A DNA stretch of 64,000 nt from assembly GCF_030655665.1 (NCBI RefSeq), contig NZ_JAUSPQ010000007.1, positions 124,001 to 188,000 of the forward strand, read 5' to 3'. The DNA comes from Methanocorpusculum sp. (GTDB lineage Archaea; Halobacteriota; Methanomicrobia; Methanomicrobiales; Methanocorpusculaceae). The number at the start of each line of letters is the position of its first letter. Position 1 is the stretch's first letter. Positions 52,703-61,810 of the stretch are shown here, one piece after another. The notes below the pieces were generated by a model. It searched no databases and was not told the origin of the DNA. It saw only the letters and a list, made by a program, of their open reading frames with translations. The translations under genes were made by a program, and so were the position numbers.

Positions 52703-54094
52703 ATGTTCATTACCCACGGTAACCCACTACAAACATGTATGAGACTTGGAGCCGTCATAGCATTATTCGTCCTTATGTTATGTACAACCACGTTTATGGC
52801 TGAGACAAAAACCCAGGAGAGAAAAAATCCAGTTATATTTATACCTGGCATCATGGGGAGCCGATTATACGATTCTGAAGGCAACATCGTCTGGATGGAG
52901 TATTCTCTGAAACTCACAAAACTTGGAGAGAGGATGAATATGCGGAATACCTTGATGGTGAAAAATAATGGGATCGATCAGGTAACGTTAACCGAACATG
53001 AGCGCGAGTACGGGGTGATGGGCCCATTCGAATATCCATATAAAAAAATAGTAGACCGCCTCTGTGATGAGTTTCCAGATAGGGGAGTATACTTTTTTTC
53101 CTATGATTTCCGTCAGTTAAAATCTGATTCCTCAGATTTGTTACATCAGCAGATTCAGAATATCCTGCAAAAGACCGGCGGGTCTAAAGTTGACCTGGTA
53201 GCACACAGTCTCGGCGGGCTGGTCGTTTCAACATATCTGGAAACATATGGTGAGGAGCACATCAGGAAAATCATAATGGTCGCAACCCCGTATGAAGGAA
53301 CGCCCGATACAATAAACACAGCTTTGACCGGGGAGCTGACATACGTCCCGGCAGGGTGGCTTGAAGCAGTAACTAAACTTTCGAAAGAGGTGCGGATAAG
53401 TTTTCCTTCGACAGCAGAGCTGATCCCAACGAATGCATATGACGACCTGCACCCGGTATATCTGTATACAGAAAACATTCCAATAAGTGATGACATACAA
53501 GCGACGGAAAACACGTTTTCAGAGGGAGAGCCGTATTACACACCCGCCGGTTTTACCAAAGACGCAGGACAGAATGTCTACAAACCGCTGACCGGGAATC
53601 AATATGAGATCATTCTGAGAAAGATCTTTGGTGATGGACATGCCCTCAGACTGATAAATGACAGCCGGATAATCACCACAATGGATAGATCATACTTTGC
53701 CGTCGGCATAAATCATCAGACGATACGGTCACTGATATTCTCGGATGCTCCATCGGATCCCGGGATTACTCACATAATATACGATCACGCAGGTGACGGA
53801 TGTGTTCCGGAGGAGTCAGCAACTATGTATGGATATCTCGAAACTCTTGGAAAGGACACACAGGGGAATGAGCGTTTACTCAAAGTAGAAGCAGAGCATG
53901 GGGGTATTACAAGTCATGACAAAGCGCTGGACTGGATCATTACGATTCTCTCTGACAAATCAACTGCGAACATCCAATCAGATCCAGTCATCACAGACAA
54001 AACAGTCATGGTAAAGATTGCAGGCCGCCAGGAAATCATGTCCAAACTACAGAATTTGGTTACGTCAATCAAAAATCAGAAAAACACTCAATAA
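52703..54094 (+). CDS. LCAT-like secreted lipase/acyltransferase
   Basis: A 463-residue protein with an N-terminal signal or anchor (LGAVIALFVLMLCTTTFMAET); ATG 52703 or the in-frame ATG at 52739 may start it. The lecithin:cholesterol acyltransferase fold is visible: VIFIPGIMGSRLYD near residue 45, WMEYSLKLTKLG, and the serine elbow VAHSLGG near 166-172. The acid and His residues lie near 360-400 (DHAGDGCVPEESA, EHGGITSHDKALDW). It acts on phospholipid or neutral lipid esters outside the cytoplasm. Single gene between carA, divergent, and secD, convergent. Confidence 0.85.
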   Translation: MFITHGNPLQTCMRLGAVIALFVLMLCTTTFMAETKTQERKNPVIFIPGIMGSRLYDSEGNIVWMEYSLKLTKLGERMNMRNTLMVKNNGIDQVTLTEHEREYGVMGPFEYPYKKIVDRLCDEFPDRGVYFFSYDFRQLKSDSSDLLHQQIQNILQKTGGSKVDLVAHSLGGLVVSTYLETYGEEHIRKIIMVATPYEGTPDTINTALTGELTYVPAGWLEAVTKLSKEVRISFPSTAELIPTNAYDDLHPVYLYTENIPISDDIQATENTFSEGEPYYTPAGFTKDAGQNVYKPLTGNQYEIILRKIFGDGHALRLINDSRIITTMDRSYFAVGINHQTIRSLIFSDAPSDPGITHIIYDHAGDGCVPEESATMYGYLETLGKDTQGNERLLKVEAEHGGITSHDKALDWIITILSDKSTANIQSDPVITDKTVMVKIAGRQEIMSKLQNLVTSIKNQKNTQ

Positions 54095-54106
54095 AAATAA
54101 AAAAAA

Positions 54107-55600
54107 TTATTTTGCCATGATCTCCATCACAACCTTACCATATGCAGGGCGGGTGAGGAGAACACCGATCAGGATACCAAGGATACTGATGATCGCAAAT
54201 CCCTTCAAGGTGGAAAGATCCATGATGATCAGCGGGAACATGGCGATGATAACCGTGGCTGCTGAAGTCATGATAATAACAAGAGCACGTTTCAGGCGTT
54301 TGAGATATAGTGCCTGAGACGGGACACGACCTTCATGCATGACCTCGTCTGTAATGATGACCAACTGATCTATACCCGTTCCGAGAACCGCGATCAACGC
54401 CGCGATGGCCGCAATATCCAGCTGCTGGATGAAAACGGCAATACCGAGAAGAATGATGATCTCGGAAACATTCGTGGCGATCATCGGGAGAACGATCTCA
54501 GGAGTACGGTATCTGAGGTAGACCATCAAAGCAACTGCCGCAAGAGCAGCAATTGCTGCTATCAGACAGACAACTTTGAAGTAGTCTCCAAGGACCGCCG
54601 AAGTTGAACCGGACCCGGCGATTTGAACCTGAACCGGAAGAGCACCGGCACGGAGATGGATCTCAAGTTCCTGTGCCTGTGCTTTACCTTCATCCCCGGA
54701 ACCGGTTCCGGCATACAGACTGTTCACCGGATTCTTAGCGATCGAAGATGCAAGATCAGATGAGAGTGGTGCACTGTACACGAGATTACCATCAAGATAC
54801 ATTTCCAGTTCGTGGGCAGTCGGGTTCGTGGTTGCACCATAATAGATGCAGGCCTGCTGAAGTGCTTCTGCACCGGCATTATCAATACCGAATGCTACAC
54901 CCCAGTTGTTAGAGCCAGCAGGGTTCTGGGTCGGAGTCTGGACCGAAACGACCGAGTCACCATATAAGACATGAGCCGTTTCATTTCCGGTCGTAACGAT
55001 ACGAAGCTCGAAGAGACCCTGTGTCCCGACAAGTTCCTGAGCTGTTTGCAGATCTACGCCCGCCATCTCAATGCGGACAAATTGGGTAACACCATCCATA
55101 TTCGTGAGCGTGTTGACCTTCACATCACTCGTTCCAAGACTGTTTAACTTGGATTCGAGAATACGCTTAATCGTATCTGCCGTATCAGTACCAACTCCTG
55201 GATTTGACCCAACATATGTGGCACCTGCAGCCTCAACTGCGGCACGAAGTTCATCTACGGTCGCAGATTTCTGAACTTCGATCTTGGTCAGACTGATAGG
55301 AACAACAGTACAGTCAAGTGTTTTTCCCACACTTTCCGCTACTACGTTAACATCAGCACCCTGACCAATGGTGACGACTTCGGACTGGAGCTCCAGTTGT
55401 ATCCATGAACCTCCATCCAGATCGAGACCGAACTGCAGATTCGTAAAACCTTCACGGTCACCAAACGGAACAAAGATCGCCGCAAGTGAAAGAGCCACCA
55501 GTACAAGTACAAGAATCACCCGTGGGTCACGAATCACAGCACTCCAGCCGGTGTACTCCTTCTTCGCTTTTTTCGGGGCAGGGCTTTTTTTGGAACTCAT
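54107..55600 (-). CDS. secD: Preprotein translocase subunit SecD
   Basis: A 497-residue RND-type membrane protein. A leading helix (VILVLVLVALSLAAIFV) is followed by FGLDLDGGSWIQLELQS, the conserved SecD segment, a periplasm-like beta domain (about 60-300) and five helices in the C-terminal third (ILLGIAVFIQQLDIAAIAALIAVLGTGIDQLVIITDE). With SecF it drives late steps of protein export. It overlaps the end of secF by four bases. Archaeal SecDF lack the SecA ATPase partner. Confidence 0.95.
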   Translation of the reverse strand: MSSKKSPAPKKAKKEYTGWSAVIRDPRVILVLVLVALSLAAIFVPFGDREGFTNLQFGLDLDGGSWIQLELQSEVVTIGQGADVNVVAESVGKTLDCTVVPISLTKIEVQKSATVDELRAAVEAAGATYVGSNPGVGTDTADTIKRILESKLNSLGTSDVKVNTLTNMDGVTQFVRIEMAGVDLQTAQELVGTQGLFELRIVTTGNETAHVLYGDSVVSVQTPTQNPAGSNNWGVAFGIDNAGAEALQQACIYYGATTNPTAHELEMYLDGNLVYSAPLSSDLASSIAKNPVNSLYAGTGSGDEGKAQAQELEIHLRAGALPVQVQIAGSGSTSAVLGDYFKVVCLIAAIAALAAVALMVYLRYRTPEIVLPMIATNVSEIIILLGIAVFIQQLDIAAIAALIAVLGTGIDQLVIITDEVMHEGRVPSQALYLKRLKRALVIIMTSAATVIIAMFPLIIMDLSTLKGFAIISILGILIGVLLTRPAYGKVVMEIMAK

Positions 55601-56502
55601 TGTTTCGCACCTCTGTTATCCTTTTTAGGTTGTTTTGGCGTTGCCTGGGATTTTTCCGACCCGGACAGATACATGCGGAGAACTCCGGCATTGAAGCCCC
55701 AGGTAAAAATAATATCACAGATAAGACCAATGATCAGGACGGCTGCAATAGAATACAGCATGGGAACCTGACCGATAAATGCAACAAGGAACATGGCAAC
55801 GATTGCGGCAAGGGTCGTGGTAGTCATAATGATACCTGTCCGAAACGCGCCCTCCATTTTTTCCTCAAGCTTTCCCTGACGCTTAAGGACTTTCGTTGTC
55901 AGCAGGATGTTGCTGTCAACAGAGTAACCGATAAGCATCAGAAGAGCGGCGGTCGTCGCAAGGGATAATTCAATTCCAAGGATGTTCATTACCGCGGCGG
56001 TTATGGTGATATCAGCCACACCAGCACAAACCACCGTAAGGGCAGGGACGATTTTTCTGAACGCAATGAAAACCACCACTGCCATCCCGATGAAGGCGAA
56101 CAAAATCGCCCACATCGCCTGGGACTGGAGGGTTGCTCCAAAGTTTGCACCTATCTGATCAATGCTCGCCTCAGGATATTTCGAAAGAGTATAATCGTTA
56201 AACGTCATCATGTCCTCATTGGACATCGGACCAAACTTAAGGTAATACCCTCCCGAGCCAATACCTTCGTCAACGGATTTCAAATCATATCCATTGTAAA
56301 AAGCGACAATTTCTTCTTTGGTATCATCCGTATGAATGGTAACCGCTGTTCCACCGGCGAAATCAATACCGGGTGTGACAGGCATTCCTGTCAATGCAAA
56401 CGTTATGCCGACGATCACCAGAGCGATACCAAAAAGGACGGCAGGTATTGCCATCATACGTTTTGGATCGTATTTGTTGATGTCGTATTTGGGGAGTTTC
56501 AT
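55597..56502 (-). CDS. secF: Preprotein translocase subunit SecF
   Basis: A 301-residue partner of SecD. The first helix is followed by GIDFAGGTAVTIHTD, the SecF signature. The C-terminal helices include VADITITAAVMNILGIELSLATTAALLMLIGYSVDSNILLTTKVLKR, which carries the conserved DSNILL motif. It ends in a basic tail. Gene order secF-secD is the reverse of the usual bacterial one, and archaeal examples share it. Confidence 0.95.
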   Translation of the reverse strand: MKLPKYDINKYDPKRMMAIPAVLFGIALVIVGITFALTGMPVTPGIDFAGGTAVTIHTDDTKEEIVAFYNGYDLKSVDEGIGSGGYYLKFGPMSNEDMMTFNDYTLSKYPEASIDQIGANFGATLQSQAMWAILFAFIGMAVVVFIAFRKIVPALTVVCAGVADITITAAVMNILGIELSLATTAALLMLIGYSVDSNILLTTKVLKRQGKLEEKMEGAFRTGIIMTTTTLAAIVAMFLVAFIGQVPMLYSIAAVLIIGLICDIIFTWGFNAGVLRMYLSGSEKSQATPKQPKKDNRGAKQ

Positions 56503-56563
56503 ACTGAACTAATATTTACGTTCAATGAATATATACACGTTCATATGTATGAAAAAAGAGAGA

Positions 56564-57370
56564 TTATTTTGTTTCAGAGATTCCTTTCTGTTCAAGCATG
56601 TCTGCTACGGTCGCATTTGCGTGATGATACCGCTGACGATTGGCAGTTTTTCCACCACAGGACAATGCTTCAACAGGGCAGAACTGAAGGCAGGCAAGGC
56701 AACCCTCGCAGGTATGGAGCCACTCTTTTTTTCCGTGAGGAAGGGGGTGGATATTGTTTACCGGACATATCCTAACGCAGATTTGACAACCGTTACACGA
56801 AGGGCTGACGACAAATTTTTTGTCGAAGTTGTGTATGTTTCTGATGAAGGGGCCATACATAAGCCTCATGATGCTGCCGATCACAGTGAATCCCACGATA
56901 GAACCCCGGCGTTCTTTGATATCCTCCACAATAACTGCCACTTTACGAAGCGCGTTTTCCCGGATGGTCTTCTCAACGGACTTCTCCGGCGGAGCGCTGA
57001 AGGGGATATAGTTATCGGGCATCTGGATCCACCAGGCTGCGTTAAGTTTGTGCCCGCTTTTCTCGCACAGAGCAGCGATCTGTTTTGTCGGCGAACCGCT
57101 TTTTCCTCCTTCGGTAACAACAGAGAAAACATATCCTGCATGTGAGAGATCAAGAAGCGCGAAAAAATTTACAACGATTTTGGGGAGACCCATGGCATAA
57201 AGCGGGTAAACTATTCCGACGTTTACATCATCGGGAACAGTGACCTTCTCGCCGATGAGCATGAGTTTAGGGATGGGGGCGAGTTCGGTTTCAGGGAGTC
57301 GGGTGGATATTGCTTTAGCCACAGCGAGTGAATTACCCGTTCCGGTAAAGTAGTAAAGTATTGTTTTCAT
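56564..57370 (-). CDS. EFR1-type flavodoxin/ferredoxin
   Basis: A 268-residue protein of the EFR1 group. An N-terminal flavodoxin-like domain begins MKTILYYFTGTGNSLAVAKAI, and a C-terminal pair of 4Fe-4S clusters is CNGCQICVRICPVNNI and CEGCLACLQFCPVEAL. It carries electrons between flavin and Fe-S partners in the cytosol. GGAGGTG lies nine bases before the ATG at 57370; a GTG at 57382 is also in frame. It stands alone, divergent from the TPP riboswitch region. Bacterial and archaeal anaerobes share this family. Confidence 0.9.
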   Translation of the reverse strand: MKTILYYFTGTGNSLAVAKAISTRLPETELAPIPKLMLIGEKVTVPDDVNVGIVYPLYAMGLPKIVVNFFALLDLSHAGYVFSVVTEGGKSGSPTKQIAALCEKSGHKLNAAWWIQMPDNYIPFSAPPEKSVEKTIRENALRKVAVIVEDIKERRGSIVGFTVIGSIMRLMYGPFIRNIHNFDKKFVVSPSCNGCQICVRICPVNNIHPLPHGKKEWLHTCEGCLACLQFCPVEALSCGGKTANRQRYHHANATVADMLEQKGISETK

Positions 57371-57609
57371 GGTGAAGCGCACCTCCGTTTGATAAATATG
57401 GAAAGTCTAGACGATTAATCCTTGTGGCTGAGTAAAATGATTTTACTCCAATAATTTCCAAATACGGGACAGTGGAACCGGCAACATAACCGATAAACAA
57501 GGACAGGAGATATATCAATCCTCTATGCATCAGATAACATGCAAACTAATTGATCCATTTTTCTCATCCGAATTACGAACATTCCTTATGTCATGAACAC
57601 AGACATGAT

Positions 57610-57698
57610 ATTGGGGTGCTGTTGCAGATCTAAATCTGACTGCAACGGCTGAGATTATACCCATATAACCTGATCCGGGTAATGCCGGCGTAGGGAGT
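57610..57698 (+). promoter_or_regulatory. TPP riboswitch (THI element)
   Basis: The thiamine-pyrophosphate riboswitch core is readable. GGGGTGC starts at 57613. A P3 stem GTTGCAG/CTGCAAC (57621-57627 and 57640-57646) leads into GGCTGAGATTATACCC (57647-57662). These are followed by ACCTGATCCGGGTAATGCC and GGCGTAGGGA (57668-57696). All strongly conserved blocks are present. The P1 stem looks short and contains a wobble. It lies immediately upstream of thi4-thiE, so it should lower expression when TPP is high. Confidence 0.93.
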
Positions 57699-57726
57699 CG
57701 TTTTCCTATATTTGCCTGTGCATTAT

Positions 57727-57745
57727 CCGCCTAGATTCAGGGAGG
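57727..57745 (+). promoter_or_regulatory. Candidate Shine-Dalgarno sequestering hairpin
   Basis: CCGCCT (57727-57732) can pair with AGGGAGG (57739-57745), which contains the ribosome-binding site of thi4 (ATG 57754), with one G-A mismatch. This would be a translational expression platform for the riboswitch. It is an inference from pairing alone. Confidence 0.4.
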
Positions 57746-57753
57746 ATAACAGA

Positions 57754-58521
57754 ATGGATTTGGAAGTAACCAAAGCAATCACAGATTCCTGGTTTTTAAG
57801 ACTACAGAATAATCTTTGTTTCGATGTGGCAATTGTAGGAACAGGGCCGTCAGGGCTTATTGCCGCACTAAAAATTGCAGAAGCAGGCTTTAAAGTCTCT
57901 ATGTTTGAGAGCAAACTTGCTCCGGGCGGCGGTATGTGGGGCGGAGCCATGCTGTTTTCATCAGTTGCGATTCAGAATGAAGCTGTATATATTTTGGATG
58001 AACTTGAGATTCCCTATGAACGATACAACGATAATCTCGTCATATGCGACAGTGTTCTGGCAACCTCTGCCCTGATATATAGGGCAGCAAAGAGAGGTGT
58101 CCTAATTCACAACGGTATGAGCGTAGAAGATGTGGTATTTAAGGACAATAGAGTGTCAGGAGTTGTTGTGAACTGGGGTCCTGTTGTAAGAGAAGGACTT
58201 CATGTAGACCCTCTTTCATTCAGAGCAAAGATTGTGGTAGATGCAACTGGACATCCCTGCATGATTTCAGAAACAGTTGCAAAAAAGAATAATGTCACTC
58301 TCAATACGCCGACTGGAAAAGTCTGTGGCGAGCGTTCTCTAAATGCCGCTGAGGGTGAGACAGAAACAGTGCTAAATACCAAAGAGATTTATCCGGGGCT
58401 CTATGTCTGCGGTATGGCAGCAAACGGAGTATTTGGATCCCCGCGTATGGGACCAATATTTGGAGGAATGCTTCTTTCAGGAGAAAAAGTTGCGAAACAG
58501 ATTATTGAAGAGTTAAAATGA
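57754..58521 (+). CDS. thi4: Thiamine thiazole synthase (Thi4)
   Basis: A 255-residue Thi4 that builds the thiazole precursor of thiamine from NAD and glycine. The Rossmann motif DVAIVGTGPSGLIAALKIAEAG is near residue 24, followed by the glycine-rich APGGGMWGGAMLFS near 53. The thiazole-binding C-terminal GMAANGVFGSPRMGPIFGGMLLSG is near 227. GGGAGG precedes the ATG. The segment VDATGHPCMISETVAKK near 164-180 covers the sulfur-donor position of Thi4; yeast has Cys there and methanogens often have His, whereas I read Val at the matching place, with one Cys nearby (HPC). Alignment is uncertain. It overlaps thiE by four bases. Confidence 0.92.
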   Translation: MDLEVTKAITDSWFLRLQNNLCFDVAIVGTGPSGLIAALKIAEAGFKVSMFESKLAPGGGMWGGAMLFSSVAIQNEAVYILDELEIPYERYNDNLVICDSVLATSALIYRAAKRGVLIHNGMSVEDVVFKDNRVSGVVVNWGPVVREGLHVDPLSFRAKIVVDATGHPCMISETVAKKNNVTLNTPTGKVCGERSLNAAEGETETVLNTKEIYPGLYVCGMAANGVFGSPRMGPIFGGMLLSGEKVAKQIIEELK

Positions 58522-59150
58522 CAAAAAATGATTTCGGGCTCTACCTGATAATCACAAAACCTTTTTTTCCCTATAAAAAAATCGCCGAAACTGCGGTTAA
58601 GTATAATGTGAAATATCTCCAGTTGAGAGAAAAAGAATTAAGCGACAGAGATATTCTGCAGGCTGCTGGTGAAATCATGAGTGTAACAAACGGAACTGAA
58701 ACTCGGTTTGTGCTGAATGACAGGGCCGACCTTGCATATCTCTGTGGTGCGGACTGCCTTCATCTGGGCCAGGAAGATATCAGCATAACAGATGCAAAAA
58801 AGATATGCGGCGAAAAGGTTAGTGAATTTGGACTCTCGACCCATAATCTGAAACAGGTAAAAGAGGCCGTAAGGCTAAAACCTGATTATATCGGATTTGG
58901 ACCGGTATTTCAGACCCCCACTAAGAAAATACCCGACCCCGTCACCGGAACAGAAATCATCGCTGAGGCAGTAGAATTGGCCGGAGATATTCCGGTCGTT
59001 GCAATCGGAGGCATCAATGGAGAAAATCTCACCAGTGTTCTGGATGCAGGTGCAAAAAACGTGTGCATGGTCAGATATTTTATGGACAGCGTTCATTTTG
59101 AGACGAGAGTAGAAAAGACGGTTGACATCCTGAAAAATTACGACAGATAA
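58518..59150 (+). CDS. thiE: Thiamine-phosphate synthase
   Basis: A 210-residue TIM-barrel enzyme joining the thiazole phosphate with HMP-pyrophosphate. It has KYLQLREKELSDR near residue 34, FVLNDRADLAYLCGADCLHLGQED near 63-85, GFGPVFQTPTKK near 125 and VAIGGINGENL near 160. Length usual. Coupled to thi4. No ThiC or ThiD gene lies in this window, so the pyrimidine branch is elsewhere. Confidence 0.96.
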   Translation: MTKNDFGLYLIITKPFFPYKKIAETAVKYNVKYLQLREKELSDRDILQAAGEIMSVTNGTETRFVLNDRADLAYLCGADCLHLGQEDISITDAKKICGEKVSEFGLSTHNLKQVKEAVRLKPDYIGFGPVFQTPTKKIPDPVTGTEIIAEAVELAGDIPVVAIGGINGENLTSVLDAGAKNVCMVRYFMDSVHFETRVEKTVDILKNYDR

Positions 59151-59164
59151 TTCGAAAAAAACAG

Positions 59165-59238
59165 TGCTGCGAGAGGGATCCGAACCCCCGATCTCGGGAT
59201 TATGAGTCCCGCGCCCTAACCAGCTAGGCCACCGCAGC
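59165..59238 (-). tRNA. tRNA-Met (anticodon CAT), elongator-like
   Basis: Minus-strand cloverleaf. The acceptor GCTGCGG pairs with TCGCAGC through one G-U, the anticodon loop CTCATAA has CAT, the T-arm GGGGG-TTCGGAT-CCCTC is complete and the discriminator is A. An initiator would show AGCGGG-type ends and a GGG/CCC anticodon stem, which are not seen. It could also read isoleucine AUA codons if modified; sequence alone does not decide. Confidence 0.9.
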
Positions 59239-59390
59239 AAATATGCATTACAAGAATGCTGTATCCTGATATATAGATTACGAAATGCCGGATCAATACA
59301 TATGTCAGGTTATACGGGATTTCTCCCTGTGATCGATGTCTCCCAAACCCAAAAGGGTAATACCTCACCAATGAAACGTATCTGACAAGC

Positions 59391-60182
59391 ATGCCCCGAC
59401 CAAAAATACTCTTAACGAATGATGACGGAATCAACTCCGGGGGTCTTTGGGCCGCGTATGACGCCCTATCACTATTCGCTGATGTTACGGTCGTCGCGCC
59501 GGCAACCCAGCAAAGTGCAGTAGGCAGATCGATCTCCATCTTCGAACCGATCAGGATGAATGAGTTAACGATGCATGGAACTCAGGCATACTCAGTCGAG
59601 GGGCGGCCGACAGATGCACTCCTCCTTGGACTGTATGGACTCGGACTCAGGCCAAACCTTGTAGTATCCGGTATCAATCTTGGAGAAAATATCTCGTTTG
59701 AATCGATCACGACCTCCGGCACGGTGGGTGCTGCGATGGAAGCGGTCAATCAGGGGGTCCCTGCCCTCGCATACTCACTCCAAATGAGTGATCAGGGAAA
59801 TAAATTTGCAGATCCCCGGTCCCACACTACAGATTTCACCCAGAGCAAAGAGGTCGTCACGAAGCTCACCAAACTATTTCTGGAAAAAGGTTTCCCCGCA
59901 AAAAGTCAGCTGATCAATATCAATATCCCAGCTGAAAAAATAGAGGGATATGAGGTGACCGTCCTTGGAGAACGAATATTCGAAACCTCGGTCGAACAAA
60001 GGATCGACCCGAGAGGCAAACCTTACTACTGGATCAATGGAACACCTCTCTACATCCCGGAAGAGCATTCAGATGTGACGGCACTCAGGAATAATCAAGT
60101 TTCGGTCACCCCGCTTTCGATGGACAACACCGCATACAAAGCGTGCAGTGAATTGAAAAATATGATCGTGGATATTAATTAA
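59391..60182 (+). CDS. surE: 5'-nucleotidase SurE
   Basis: A 263-residue SurE hydrolase. The first motif LLTNDDGINSGGLWA supplies two metal-binding Asp residues, PATQQSAVGRSIS lies near 38, and GINLGENISFESITTSGTVGAA is near 94-115. It dephosphorylates nucleoside monophosphates. The stop overlaps the convergent flavodoxin gene by four bases. Confidence 0.95.
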   Translation: MPRPKILLTNDDGINSGGLWAAYDALSLFADVTVVAPATQQSAVGRSISIFEPIRMNELTMHGTQAYSVEGRPTDALLLGLYGLGLRPNLVVSGINLGENISFESITTSGTVGAAMEAVNQGVPALAYSLQMSDQGNKFADPRSHTTDFTQSKEVVTKLTKLFLEKGFPAKSQLININIPAEKIEGYEVTVLGERIFETSVEQRIDPRGKPYYWINGTPLYIPEEHSDVTALRNNQVSVTPLSMDNTAYKACSELKNMIVDIN

Positions 60183-60685
60183 CACATCCGCGAGACAACA
60201 GTAGCCACGTAACGCCCGAAATGCTCAGCCTGACGAAGATCGTTCTCAGTTAGCTGACCGTCAGCAGCTAGTCCGTAATGCCCGCCGTTGTGTTCATCGT
60301 TGTTTGCTTCGGGAGAGATCGGATCGCCAACAACGATCATGCCGTGGATCAGCATTGCCTGAACGATCGATAGGATCGCGGTTTCTTTTCCCCCGGTCCG
60401 GTCCCCGGCTGTGGTGAATGCAGCACCGACTTTTCCAACAAGTTTGCCGCGCACAAAGGTGGTGTCATCAATAAACTCTTTCAATTCCGCAGCCACACCC
60501 CCGAAATACACCGGGGAACCAAGAATTATTCCATCATAACGAACAAGATCGCTCGCACTCACACGATTAAATGCGAGAACATCGACATCAATCCCATCCA
60601 CCTCTTTTGCTCCCTTGCCAATCGATTCAGCAAGGATTTTGGTTTTACCGGTCCTGCTGTAACAGGTTACGAGTATTGAGGGCAT
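60179..60685 (-). CDS. Flavodoxin family protein (WrbA-like)
   Basis: A 168-residue flavodoxin-like protein. The FMN phosphate loop is CYSRTGKTKILAES near residue 8, and SPVYFGGVAAELKEFID near 75 and FTTAGDRTGGKETAIL near 105 bind the isoalloxazine ring, resembling WrbA-type quinone reductases. Cytosolic. Convergent with surE. Confidence 0.9.
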   Translation of the reverse strand: MPSILVTCYSRTGKTKILAESIGKGAKEVDGIDVDVLAFNRVSASDLVRYDGIILGSPVYFGGVAAELKEFIDDTTFVRGKLVGKVGAAFTTAGDRTGGKETAILSIVQAMLIHGMIVVGDPISPEANNDEHNGGHYGLAADGQLTENDLRQAEHFGRYVATVVSRMC

Positions 60686-60733
60686 GCCTATTAGATTGGA
60701 GCCAAGGCATTTTAAAAATTGGTTTTGGGAAAA

Positions 60734-61069
60734 TTATTCATACTCGGGTTCATCCTCATCAACACCGTTTTTGTAATACCAGAGATTATAGGTTTCATAC
60801 ATCCCGAGCTCAACCGCGATTTGGACGGCTAGAGTATGCCAGCATTCTTTCCCGTAAAGCAGGGCATTACAACTGCAAAACGAGCCTTCAACAAAGTATT
60901 CATCTGTGTTCCCGACAACAACAAAATAATCCCGATACTTTTTTACCCGTTTTTCTCTTACGGCATCAACTGCTTCCAGCCCCCGCTTTCCGTATGCATC
61001 AATGAATGCCGTACGCACAACATCATTGAGTTCACCTTCTGTTTTGAGGATCTGGAACGGATGGATCAT
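60734..61069 (-). CDS. SWIM zinc-finger protein
   Basis: A 111-residue protein with a SWIM motif, FCSCNALLYGKECWH near residues 72-86 (C-x-C-xn-C-x-H), which binds zinc and often DNA or partner proteins. An acidic tail (NGVDEDEPEYE) follows. It overlaps the end of the Nif3-like gene by four bases, so they are co-transcribed. Function unknown; SWIM proteins in archaea are linked to DNA repair by family context. Confidence 0.85.
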   Translation of the reverse strand: MIHPFQILKTEGELNDVVRTAFIDAYGKRGLEAVDAVREKRVKKYRDYFVVVGNTDEYFVEGSFCSCNALLYGKECWHTLAVQIAVELGMYETYNLWYYKNGVDEDEPEYE

Positions 61070-61788
61070 TGGATGATTGAAGTGACCGGAATATCTTCAA
61101 TGAACTCCCAGCCATGGGTTTTTGCAAGCACACGCATACCGGGAGCTTCGAGAGCATAATGAGTAGCTTCTATACAGGGAATGGGTGATTCACGGGCAAT
61201 ATTATACTTTAATTCGGATGCCATGTAGGCTTCTGCCCCGAGAGAAACAGCCTCCAGAATCAATTCAGGATCGAACGCCGAACCTCCGGCAACCGCAAGT
61301 TTCGTGACATCGGACACATCACCCCATACGCGAAGACCGCAGCCGAGAATATGGGAAATCTCAGCAAAACTTTTCGACATGGTTCCAACAACACCAATAG
61401 AGGCAGGGGTCTTCTCCATTCTTACCCAATCGTTGAGCCCGATCTCCTGTGCAAGAACATCGTTTATTCCTCCTTGAGCATGATCAAAATTAGTATGCAT
61501 GGCATAGAGGTTGATATTATTCCGGAGTAATGGACGAAGAATATCAACATTTCTCCCGGTAACTCCGTGCATCGCATTCCAGAATGCCGGATGGTGAACC
61601 ACAAGTGCATCGAACCGTTCCTCTGCAGCACGCTCGCAGACATAAGGTGTGGCATCCAGAGCACATCCCACCTTTTCGATCCTGTCGGTTCCGTCAACGA
61701 TCAGACCAATGCGACCTTCATCAAAATCCTCAGCCAGCATCGGCGGAGCAATTTTTTCCAGAAGATCTATGAACGCGTCTTTATGCAT
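61066..61788 (-). CDS. Nif3-like dinuclear metal centre protein
   Basis: A 240-residue Nif3/YbgI family protein. GLIVDGTD, the metal-binding VVHHPAFW near residue 71, and MHTNFDHAQGGINDVL near 98-110 carry the His/Asp ligands of the dinuclear centre. The start at 61788 (MHKDAFIDLLEK) is preferred; ATG at 61794 or a longer frame to 61857 are possible. It is reported as GTP cyclohydrolase-like or chaperone-like in other species; the precise role is unclear. It is followed by the SWIM gene. Confidence 0.9.
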   Translation of the reverse strand: MHKDAFIDLLEKIAPPMLAEDFDEGRIGLIVDGTDRIEKVGCALDATPYVCERAAEERFDALVVHHPAFWNAMHGVTGRNVDILRPLLRNNINLYAMHTNFDHAQGGINDVLAQEIGLNDWVRMEKTPASIGVVGTMSKSFAEISHILGCGLRVWGDVSDVTKLAVAGGSAFDPELILEAVSLGAEAYMASELKYNIARESPIPCIEATHYALEAPGMRVLAKTHGWEFIEDIPVTSIIQ

Positions 61789-61810
61789 AATCATAATGGG
61801 GAGTAAGATA

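Noticed and set aside
59165-59238. Initiator tRNA-Met or tRNA-Ile2
   Set aside because: The acceptor and anticodon stem do not have initiator features; Ile2 cannot be excluded but the sequence is elongator-like.
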